Assembly: GCF_014357575.1 (NCBI RefSeq)
Contig: NZ_JACONW010000030.1
Span: 1 to 46,398 of the forward strand
From: Pseudomonas folii
Lineage (GTDB): Bacteria; Pseudomonadota; Gammaproteobacteria; Pseudomonadales; Pseudomonadaceae
DNA: 46,398 nt
Direction of reading: 5' to 3'
Shown piece after piece: positions 1-6,371 of this stretch. Position numbers and translations under genes: made by a program. Under the pieces are notes generated by a model. It did no database searches, was not told where the DNA came from, and was given only the letters and a program-made list of their open reading frames with translations. The number at the start of each line of letters is the position of its first letter. Within the stretch, counting starts at the first letter, position 1.

Positions 1-17
1 TCTAAAGTGAACGCTAA

Positions 18-623
18 TCACCCCTTCAACATCGGATACAGCGAAACCACCAACAGCAGCGCCATCCCCCCGTTAAACACCCGCAACCAGAACGGGTCGC
101 GCAACGCGTTGCGCAGCAGGCTGCCAAACCCAGCCCAGACACAAACACTCGGTGCGTTGATCAGCGCGAACACCGCAGAAATAATCACCACATTGGTGAA
201 GTAACCCTGCAGCGGCGTGTAGGTACTGATCGCACCGACTGCCATGACCCACGCCTTGGGATTGACCCACTGAAACAGCGCAGCCTGCATAAACGTCTGC
301 GGCTTGCCCTCATGTCCTGATGCGTCAGACGCCGGGCCAGAAGTGGCGATCTTCCACGCCAGGTACAACAGATAGGCAGCGCCGACGTAGCGCAGGATCG
401 AATACAGCAGTGGGTAAGCTTGAAACGCAGCGCCGAGCCCAAGACCCACCGCCAGTACCAGACTGAAAAAACCACAGCTGATACCGAAAATATGCGGCAC
501 CGTCCGGTTGAACCCGAAGTTCACCCCAGAGGCCAGCAGCATCATATTATTGGGGCCAGGCGTCACCGACGTGACGAATGCAAACAGGGCGAAGGCAAGC
601 AGTAGATCGAGAGAGAGCGACAT
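18..623 (-). CDS. LysE/RhtB family amino-acid exporter
   Basis: Inner-membrane protein of 201 aa, the usual size for LysE/RhtB exporters, which expel amino acids or related small metabolites using the proton gradient. The family signature TPGPNN is visible near residues 21-26, followed by a Gly-rich helix, and about five to six hydrophobic segments run to the C-terminus. The motif QWVNPKAW in the middle is also typical. ATG at 623 is preceded by only a weak ribosome-binding site. The stop lies 17 bases from the window edge, so the downstream neighbour is not visible. The substrate cannot be read from sequence. Confidence 0.9.
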   Translation of the reverse strand: MSLSLDLLLAFALFAFVTSVTPGPNNMMLLASGVNFGFNRTVPHIFGISCGFFSLVLAVGLGLGAAFQAYPLLYSILRYVGAAYLLYLAWKIATSGPASDASGHEGKPQTFMQAALFQWVNPKAWVMAVGAISTYTPLQGYFTNVVIISAVFALINAPSVCVWAGFGSLLRNALRDPFWLRVFNGGMALLLVVSLYPMLKG

Positions 624-757
624 GGAGCGGTCCAGACGTCAAAGGGCAGGCCTTCACCCTAACGAACCAACGCCCAAAAACACACGAACAGTCAGGTAAA
701 AATACAACCGGTACAGTTCTGGATCACCAAGGATTTATCGAGACTGTACTTGAGCGC

Positions 758-1033
758 TTAGCCTTGACGATCCTTGCTGACTTCAGCGTTATCAGCACTG
801 ATCTCACCGCGATTATCAAATGCTCGAACAGCCTGCATCTGTGGATCAGCCAACAGTTTAGCCTTGGCGATCTGATACTCGTCGAAGGTCAGCCCGCGAC
901 GATTCAAATCTTCCAGCGCTAACTGATGGGTTTCCTGGGCGGTGTAAGGACGCAATTCAACGGCATGATGGGTGGAGCAACCGGAGACAACAGCAACGGT
1001 CAATAACAGGGCAAAAGCGTAAATGCGGTTCAT
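758..1033 (-). CDS. Small predicted lipoprotein
   Basis: A 91-aa protein with a short signal peptide and a lipobox ending VVSGC, with the lipidated Cys at residue 19, so it is likely anchored to the cell envelope. The mature part is polar, has no recognisable catalytic motif, and contains a stretch (HQLALEDLNRRGLTFDEYQ) resembling small SHOCT-like or stress-type lipoproteins. A good GGAGG site lies 5 bases before the ATG. It sits between the LysE exporter and phosphatidylcholine synthase, apparently as a single gene. Function unknown. Confidence 0.8.
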   Translation of the reverse strand: MNRIYAFALLLTVAVVSGCSTHHAVELRPYTAQETHQLALEDLNRRGLTFDEYQIAKAKLLADPQMQAVRAFDNRGEISADNAEVSKDRQG

Positions 1034-1162
1034 GAGAGCCTCCGGATCGGGTTCATTTCGGGAATGAACAAAGGTTACGCCCGGAGTCGTTTACGTAGAA
1101 ATCACTGCTCTTGATAGTCGGTATTGGTGGGGGAAAATTGTCAGAAATGCAATCGCTGTCGT

Positions 1163-1269
1163 GCGGCAAACATTAGACCTGTAGGAGCGCACGAGCACCG
1201 CGAGGCCGCGATAGCGGTGTATCAGACAGAACGCCATCGCTGCCTCGCGGTGCTCCTGAGCTCCTACAG
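1163..1269. repeat. REP palindrome with conserved left flank
   Basis: GTAGGAGCGCACGAGCACCG at 1181 pairs with its inverted counterpart ending CTCCTACAG at 1269, giving a long imperfect hairpin. The preceding bases GCGGCAAACATTAGACCT recur almost unchanged before the REP at 26258, so this copy carries part of a conserved flank. Confidence 0.8.
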
Positions 1270-1285
1270 ATCCTTCAAACAGTAC

Positions 1286-2005
1286 TCAAGCCCGCCACTT
1301 TCCCCAATACTCCAGCGAAGTGCGCCACAGGCAGATGCCGATAAAGTACGCCGACATCGTGAACCACACGCCCATCACCACTGGCCCGTTATGGGGATGG
1401 TTGATGATCAGCAACGCACTGCTGATCAACCAGATGGTGGTCACCAGGATATTCAGCGGCATGAAACGACGCACCCGGAACGGATGCAGAAACTTCATCC
1501 GGGTCACCGTCAGCAACGCCAGACCGATGATGGTCAGGAAGGTCACCCAAGGCGATGGCTGAATGATGTACAGACACAGCGCCACCACGTTCCAGGCCGC
1601 CGGAAAGCCCTGAAAGTAATTGTCCTTGCTCTTCATTTCCAGATTGCAGAAACAGAACAGCGACGACACCAGAATGATCGCAGTGCTCAGCAACAACGTA
1701 TAAGGCGGCAGCGGGATGTAGCTATAAATAAACAACGCAGGGATAAACACGTACGTCAGATAATCAATGACCAGGTCCAGCACTGAACCGTCAAAGCCCG
1801 GCAACACCGATTGCACGTTGAATTTGCGCGCCAGCGAACCATCGACGCCATCCACTGCAAGCGCCAGGCCTAGCCACAACAGACATGCCTTGGCTTGATC
1901 ATCGAACAGGGCAATGGTCGCCAGAAATGCAATGACCACGCCGGTGGCGGTAAAACCGTGGGCACCCCAGGCTTTAAGCCAGGCCACTCGTTGAGTCGAT
2001 ATCAC
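1286..2005 (-). CDS. pcs: Phosphatidylcholine synthase
   Basis: Inner-membrane CDP-alcohol phosphatidyltransferase of 239 aa that condenses CDP-diacylglycerol with choline to give phosphatidylcholine and CMP. The catalytic signature is clear at about residues 55-82: DG..AR, then G, then Asp residues at four-residue spacing (FDGSVLDLVID). The tail EYWGKWRA and the FPAAWN segment match Pcs rather than phosphatidylglycerol- or serine-synthases. About seven to eight hydrophobic helices are visible. The start is GTG at 2005 with a GGAG about ten bases upstream. It is monocistronic and divergent from the riboswitch-led operon. Pcs is known from host-associated pseudomonads, where phosphatidylcholine uses exogenous choline. 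Confidence 0.92.
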   Translation of the reverse strand: MISTQRVAWLKAWGAHGFTATGVVIAFLATIALFDDQAKACLLWLGLALAVDGVDGSLARKFNVQSVLPGFDGSVLDLVIDYLTYVFIPALFIYSYIPLPPYTLLLSTAIILVSSLFCFCNLEMKSKDNYFQGFPAAWNVVALCLYIIQPSPWVTFLTIIGLALLTVTRMKFLHPFRVRRFMPLNILVTTIWLISSALLIINHPHNGPVVMGVWFTMSAYFIGICLWRTSLEYWGKWRA

Positions 2006-2221
2006 AGGAAAATGTCTCCAAAAGGTGTAGCGGACCAGTGTAAACCTGGTTGGACGGACTATCGACCGGCCATCAGTCGATAAGGTTCATCGCCGGACGG
2101 TGTTAACGCCCTGCCAGTTCAGGGTTGCATCATGCGCCGAGCAAGCGAAACGCACGATAAAAAAATGCCTGCCAGCGACCAATATAGGAAAAATCCCCAC
2201 TCTTTTAAACATATCCATTAC

Positions 2222-2415
2222 CATGCCGCCCGTCGGTTTCCAAACGGGATTAATAGGGAATCCGTGACGACCTCAAGGTCGTCAACCGGAACTGCCCCCG
2301 CAACTGTAGGCGCTGAGCCCTGCTCCATCGATGCCACTGGGTCACTCCGGGAAGGCCCGAGCACGGCGATGATGCGTCAGTCAGGAGACCTGCCGACATC
2401 AGGAAGCTGCACCGC
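2222..2415 (+). ncRNA. Cobalamin (B12) riboswitch
   Basis: The classic elements appear in order: GGTTTCCAAACGGGATTAATAGGGAA, a hairpin GACGACCTCAAGGTCGTC, the segment CGGAACTGCCCCCGCAACTGT, GCCACTGGG...GGGAAGGCCCGAGC, and the B12 box AGTCAGGAGACCTGCC followed by a pairing tail. This is the adenosylcobalamin aptamer, which represses downstream genes when B12 is abundant. About 190 bases separate the aptamer from the first gene; that GC-rich stretch (2416-2603) can form hairpins and probably holds the expression platform. It controls the BtuFCD-type importer that follows. Confidence 0.93.
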
Positions 2416-2603
2416 AGCCAATAAAGCGGCCGCACTTTCTGGCAACTGACCCACCGGCGGGGTGTCCGGGGAGTACATCCGTCAGCACGGCGGCACAGCC
2501 GTGACTGATTGACCCTGCCGAGCCTTTGCCAGCAGCAAGTCGTGATGTGTATCCAGCCAGAACACCATCGTGCGGATAACCGTTCGAATGGAGATCGTTT
2601 TTC

Positions 2604-3641
2604 ATGTCTTTGCCTCGTTTTGCTGTTCTGCTTGCTGGACTGGGTTTTTCTGCGCTGACCCTGGCGGCCAACCCGGCCCAACCCTCTGGCATGCAGACAA
2701 CCTACCCGCTGACTCTGGATAACTGCGGCGTGCCGCTGACCTTCGCCAAGGCGCCCGGCAAAGCTGTGACCATTGGCCAGTCAGCCACTGAAATCCTTTA
2801 TTCCCTGGGGCTGGCCGACAAAGTGGTCGGGACTTCGCTGTGGTTCAACAACGTGCTGCCCCGTTTCAAGGACCTGAACGACAAGATCCCGCGTCTGGCC
2901 GATAACGATCCCAGCTTCGAGGCGGTGATCAACAAGCGCCCGGAACTGGTCGCCGTGCAATTCGAATGGATGGTCGGCCCCCAAGGCGTGGTGGGCACCC
3001 GGCAGCAATTCAACGAAATGAAAATCCCCACCTACCTCATGCCGTCGGACTGCGAAGGCAAAGACAATCTGAAAGGTGCTGACGGCACGCGCCTGCGCCC
3101 GTTTTCGATCGACAGCCTGTACAAGACCGTCACGCAACTGGCGCAAATCTTCGACGTCCAGGCCCGTGGTGCCGAGTTGAACGCCGACCTGCAGGCACGT
3201 CTCGCCACGGCTCAGGCCAGCGTCAAAGGCAAACACCTGAAGGACGCCTCGGCAGTATTCTGGTTCTCCAGCGCAGACCTGAACGTCGACCCTTATGTCG
3301 CCGGTCGCAAAGGCATTCCGGCGTTCATGATGGACACCCTGGGTCTGCGCAATATCGTGCAGTCCGATGAGGAATGGCCGACGGTTGGCTGGGAAACCAT
3401 CGCCAAGGCCAACCCAACCATTCTGGTACTGGCGCGCATGGACCGCCGCCGCTTCCCGGCCGATGATTTCCAGAAAAAACTGGAATTCCTCAAGACCGAC
3501 CCCGTCACCAAAAACATGGACGCGGTCAAGAACAACCGGATTGTCATTCTGGACGCCCAAGCCATGGAAGCGACGATTCGTACCTTCGACGGCATCGATG
3601 AACTGGCGGACGCCATCGACAAATTTGATCTGCACCCATGA
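2604..3641 (+). CDS. Periplasmic binding protein, BtuF/FecB type, riboswitch-controlled
   Basis: A 345-aa periplasmic substrate-binding protein of the class III (helical-backbone, Peripla_BP_2) family. A signal peptide covers about residues 1-22 (MSLPRFAVLLAGLGFSALTLA, then A-N-P). The following segments AVTIGQSATEILYSLGLADKV, RPELVAVQ, and the C-terminal NNRIVILDA are typical of metal-chelate and corrinoid binders. It is longer than E. coli BtuF (about 266 aa). The stop overlaps the permease start by ATGA. The upstream cobalamin riboswitch makes cobalamin or a cobalamin precursor the likely ligand; a siderophore-like ligand cannot be excluded from sequence alone. Confidence 0.88.
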   Translation: MSLPRFAVLLAGLGFSALTLAANPAQPSGMQTTYPLTLDNCGVPLTFAKAPGKAVTIGQSATEILYSLGLADKVVGTSLWFNNVLPRFKDLNDKIPRLADNDPSFEAVINKRPELVAVQFEWMVGPQGVVGTRQQFNEMKIPTYLMPSDCEGKDNLKGADGTRLRPFSIDSLYKTVTQLAQIFDVQARGAELNADLQARLATAQASVKGKHLKDASAVFWFSSADLNVDPYVAGRKGIPAFMMDTLGLRNIVQSDEEWPTVGWETIAKANPTILVLARMDRRRFPADDFQKKLEFLKTDPVTKNMDAVKNNRIVILDAQAMEATIRTFDGIDELADAIDKFDLHP

Positions 3642-4681
3642 CAGCGCAATTCGCCGGTCGCTTGCTAAGCAAGATTTGCCTGCACGGAGCCTGGGTGCTG
3701 GCGGTATTGCTGGTGGCGATTGTCGCGGGCATTGCCATTGGTGAAACGCCGATCAGCCTGTCACTGGTGTTTCAGGTGCTGGCCAACAAACTGTGGGGCG
3801 CCGGTTTCGTGCTCGACCCTATCGATGAAGGCATCGTCTGGAATTACCGCCTGACCCGCGCCCTCGTCGCAGCGGCCTGCGGTGCGGGCCTGGCTATTTC
3901 GGGCGTGGTTTTGCAATCACTGTTGCGCAACCCCCTGGCCGATCCTTACCTGCTGGGCATTTCCGCCGGGGCCTCGACCGGCGCGGTCCTGGTAGCGATC
4001 ATCGGCGTGGGCGCAGGCGCTATCTCGTTGTCAGCCGGGGCGTTTGCCGGGGCCATGGCCGCTTTTGTGCTGGTCGCCCTGCTGGCGCGCAGTACCGGCG
4101 CTGTCAGTGGCAGCGGGCAGATCATTCTCGCGGGCATCGCCGGTTCGCAACTGTTCAACGCCCTGACCTCTTTCCTGATTACCAAATCAGCCAACTCCGA
4201 ACAGGCACGCGGCATCATGTTCTGGCTGCTGGGCAACCTTAGTGGCGTGCGCTGGCAATCAGTCACGCTGGCCGTGCCGGTGGTGTTGATCGGTCTGGCG
4301 GTCTGCCTGTGGCATCGGCGCTCGCTGGATGCGTTCATGTTCGGCAGTGATTCCGCCGCGGCCCTGGGCATCCCGGTGCGTCGGGTTCAAGTGATATTGA
4401 TCGCCACGGTGGCGCTGGTCACGGCGGTGATGGTCTCGCTGGTGGGTTCCATCGGTTTTGTCGGCTTGGTCGTGCCCCATGCGGCGCGCTTGCTGGTCGG
4501 CGTGCGTCATGGTCGTTTGATCCCGGTCAGTGCCCTGGCCGGCGCGGTCTTTCTGATCGCTGCCGATGTGCTGTCCCGCACGGCGATCAAGGGCCAGGTC
4601 TTGCCCGTCGGAGTTATCACCGCCCTGATCGGCGCACCGGTATTCGCCGTGATTCTGATAAAGGCCAAGGGGGGTCGATGA
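3638..4681 (+). CDS. FecCD/BtuC-type ABC permease
   Basis: A 347-aa integral membrane subunit of the FecCD family with about nine to ten hydrophobic helices. Family landmarks: RLTRALVAAACGAGLAISG near residue 70, NPLADPYLLGISAGAS, and near the C-terminus the coupling segment GSIGFVGLVVPHAARLLVG. It moves the ligand from the binding protein across the inner membrane. It overlaps both neighbours by 4 bases (ATGA at 3638 and at 4678), so the three genes are translationally coupled and share the upstream riboswitch. Confidence 0.93.
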   Translation: MTAQFAGRLLSKICLHGAWVLAVLLVAIVAGIAIGETPISLSLVFQVLANKLWGAGFVLDPIDEGIVWNYRLTRALVAAACGAGLAISGVVLQSLLRNPLADPYLLGISAGASTGAVLVAIIGVGAGAISLSAGAFAGAMAAFVLVALLARSTGAVSGSGQIILAGIAGSQLFNALTSFLITKSANSEQARGIMFWLLGNLSGVRWQSVTLAVPVVLIGLAVCLWHRRSLDAFMFGSDSAAALGIPVRRVQVILIATVALVTAVMVSLVGSIGFVGLVVPHAARLLVGVRHGRLIPVSALAGAVFLIAADVLSRTAIKGQVLPVGVITALIGAPVFAVILIKAKGGR

Positions 4682-5475
4682 GCATTCTCAAACAGCCAGC
4701 GACCGACATCGACCGCGACGTGTTGTCGTGCTCCGGTCTGAACTGGTCGATCAAGGGTGTGCCCATTGTTCGGGATGTCGCGTTGCAGTTACGGCGCGGT
4801 GAAACCCTGGGATTGATCGGCCCCAACGGCTCTGGCAAATCCAGCCTATTGAAGTTGCTGTCTGGCATCCGCACCCCGGCCGGCGGCGAGATCTACCTTA
4901 ACGGCATTAACCTTGCCGCCATGAAACGCCGCGATGTCGCGCAGATGATTGCGGTTGTCGAGCAGCAGGCGGAAACCTCGGACGCGATCACGGTGCTGGA
5001 CGCTGTAGAACTGGGCCGCACGCCTTGGCTTTCAGCGCTGGAGCCCTGGTCAGCCGCAGACGATGGCATTGTTCGTCAGGCCTTGCACGATGTCGACATG
5101 GCCGACAAACCCAAGCGCGCCTGGCACAGCCTGTCGGGGGGCGAACGACAACGCGTCCACATCGCCCGCGCCCTGGCTCAACGACCGCAGATCCTGTTGC
5201 TGGATGAACCCACCAACCACCTGGATATCCAGCATCAGTTGAGCATTCTGGGGCTTGTCAGATCATTGTCGGTTACGACTCTGATCGCCCTCCACGACCT
5301 GAATCAGGCGCTGGCCTGCGACCGGCTGGCCGTGATGGACAAAGGCGCACTGATCGCCATCGGTGAACCTTCCGACGTGCTGACCTGCGAACTGCTGCGC
5401 GAGACGTTTGGTGTAGAAGCGCACTACCTGACCGATCCGTATGACGGGACGCGAATATTGCGGTTTCGCTCATAA
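4678..5475 (+). CDS. BtuD/FecE-type ABC ATPase
   Basis: A 265-aa cytoplasmic ATP-binding subunit. Walker A GPNGSGKSS at residues 48-56, Q-loop near VVEQQ (93-97), signature LSGGERQR at 152-159, Walker B ILLLDEP at 172-178, and H-loop His206 are all intact. Best matched to the FecE/BtuD group that powers corrinoid and iron-chelate import. It is the last gene of the riboswitch operon; no outer-membrane receptor (BtuB) or corrinoid-salvage gene follows, only REP palindromes. Confidence 0.93.
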   Translation: MSILKQPATDIDRDVLSCSGLNWSIKGVPIVRDVALQLRRGETLGLIGPNGSGKSSLLKLLSGIRTPAGGEIYLNGINLAAMKRRDVAQMIAVVEQQAETSDAITVLDAVELGRTPWLSALEPWSAADDGIVRQALHDVDMADKPKRAWHSLSGGERQRVHIARALAQRPQILLLDEPTNHLDIQHQLSILGLVRSLSVTTLIALHDLNQALACDRLAVMDKGALIAIGEPSDVLTCELLRETFGVEAHYLTDPYDGTRILRFRS

Positions 5476-5513
5476 AGCTGAAGGTGTAAAAGCATCTCAA
5501 GATGATCACGGTC

Positions 5514-5597
5514 CTGTAGGAGCCGAGCTTGCTCGCGATAAGCCCGGCACCTAGGCAGGTATACCGCGTTATCGTTCTTCGCGAGCAAGCCCGGCTC
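5514..5597. repeat. REP doublet (REPIN)
   Basis: CTGTAGGAGCCGAGCTTGCT at 5514 faces its inverted partner TTCGCGAGCAAGCCCGGCTC ending near 5597. The middle carries the sequence ACCGCGTTATCGTT, which also occurs in the REP units at 12691, 35483 and 38036. It lies just downstream of the BtuFCD-type operon. Confidence 0.85.
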
Positions 5598-5771
5598 TTA
5601 TCAAACAAACTACAACCATCTGGTTTGGAATGCTTTTCTGTAGGAGTGAGCTTGCTCGCGATGGCGTCAGGACAGGCCATATCTTCATTGAATGACAGAC
5701 CGAATCGCGAGCAAGCTCACTCCTACAGAAAAGCATTCCAAATCAGATAGTTGTAGTTTGTTTGATAAGAG
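5595..5771. repeat. Extended 68-bp-arm palindrome around a REP doublet
   Basis: Arms at 5595-5662 and 5704-5771 are inverted copies with two visible mismatches, both in the CATCTGG/CAGATAG stretch, enclosing a 41-base centre. The inner part of each arm is an ordinary REP (GTAGGAGTGAGCTTGCTCGC); the outer part (CTCTTATCAAACAAACTACA and the segment up to TTTTCTG) is not REP core. The right arm ends 6 bases before the ATG of the HepT-like remnant and includes its ribosome-binding site. Confidence 0.9.
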
Positions 5772-5777
5772 GAATTC

Positions 5778-5849
5778 ATGGCAGATGGTTTGTTGGTTGC
5801 CAAAGCCGAAATAATTGGGCGATGTGTCGAGCGAGCCTGGGAGGAGTAG
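5778..5849 (+). pseudogene. HepT-like (DUF86) N-terminal remnant
   Basis: A 23-codon reading frame, MADGLLVAKAEIIGRCVERA then WEE and a TAG stop, with a convincing ribosome-binding site (AAGAGG, 6-base gap). The pattern M-D-x-L-x-x-KA-x-I-I-x-RC-V-x-RA-x-EE is the usual N-terminus of HepT/DUF86 toxins, HEPN-fold proteins of about 140 aa that pair with MntA-type nucleotidyltransferases. After the stop, the same frame reads GDLG then stops again, as expected if the normal EEYAGDL region lost bases and decayed. No nucleotidyltransferase partner is visible. The assignment rests on one short segment. Confidence 0.45.
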
Positions 5850-6020
5850 GGGGATCTCGGCTAACGCGGTCTAGAGGGGTGTAGGAATCGTCCTGTTTTC
5901 CTCAGGTTGATAGTCGAAAGCTGGGAGATATGAATAACTACCGCAGTCGCCAATTGGAATTGGCTGATGATGGATCTGAATCCACTCGGCATTACGAGGG
6001 AAATCAGTTCAGGGGAAACC

Positions 6021-6263
6021 ATGCAGGAACGCGTCATGACTGAAACCGAGCTCGAAAAAACCAAAGCCGAGATCGACAAAATGTTAGCTGAAGCTCGCAA
6101 GCTCGTTTTGGAGGCTGACAAGCTCGGCGCTGAAAAAACCAAGCTTAATGCTGAAGCTCGCAAAATGACTCGCGAAATTTTCTGGTATCCCGTCGCAATT
6201 GCCATCGGCATGATTGGCACAGTGTCCACGGTAACGCTGTTGCTGGCCAGGCTACTTAACTGA
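6021..6263 (+). CDS. Small coiled-coil, single-pass membrane protein
   Basis: An 80-aa protein when started at the ATG at 6021, chosen because AGGGGAAACC lies directly upstream; an in-frame ATG at 5967 would add 18 residues but lacks such a site. Residues 8-50 are highly charged and helical with a duplicated unit (EKTKAEIDKMLAEARKL and, further on, EKTKLNAEARKMTRE). The C-terminal 26 residues form one hydrophobic helix (YPVAIAIGMIGTVSTVTLLL). It probably has a cytoplasmic coiled coil with a membrane tail. I do not recognise a functional family. A strong terminator follows. Confidence 0.7.
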   Translation: MQERVMTETELEKTKAEIDKMLAEARKLVLEADKLGAEKTKLNAEARKMTREIFWYPVAIAIGMIGTVSTVTLLLARLLN

Positions 6264-6322
6264 GCACACTCAGTCGTATGTTCAGCCCCTGGTGAGACTT
6301 GATCCCTCTGCTCAAACTGAAA

Positions 6323-6355
6323 CAACAAAGCCCGCATTAGCGGGCTTTGTTGCTT
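6323..6355. terminator. Bidirectional intrinsic terminator
   Basis: A perfect 13-bp stem, CAACAAAGCCCGC at 6323-6335 and its complement at 6340-6352, closes a four-base ATTA loop. It lies between the small plus-strand membrane gene and the 3' end of the minus-strand autotransporter gene, and could end both transcripts. Confidence 0.85.
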
Positions 6356-6371
6356 CAGGCTAAGACCTCAA

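Noticed and set aside
2781..3635. 284-aa frame antisense to the B12-binding protein
   Set aside because: Opposite strand of a gene with signal peptide, ATGA coupling and riboswitch; no evidence of expression or domains.
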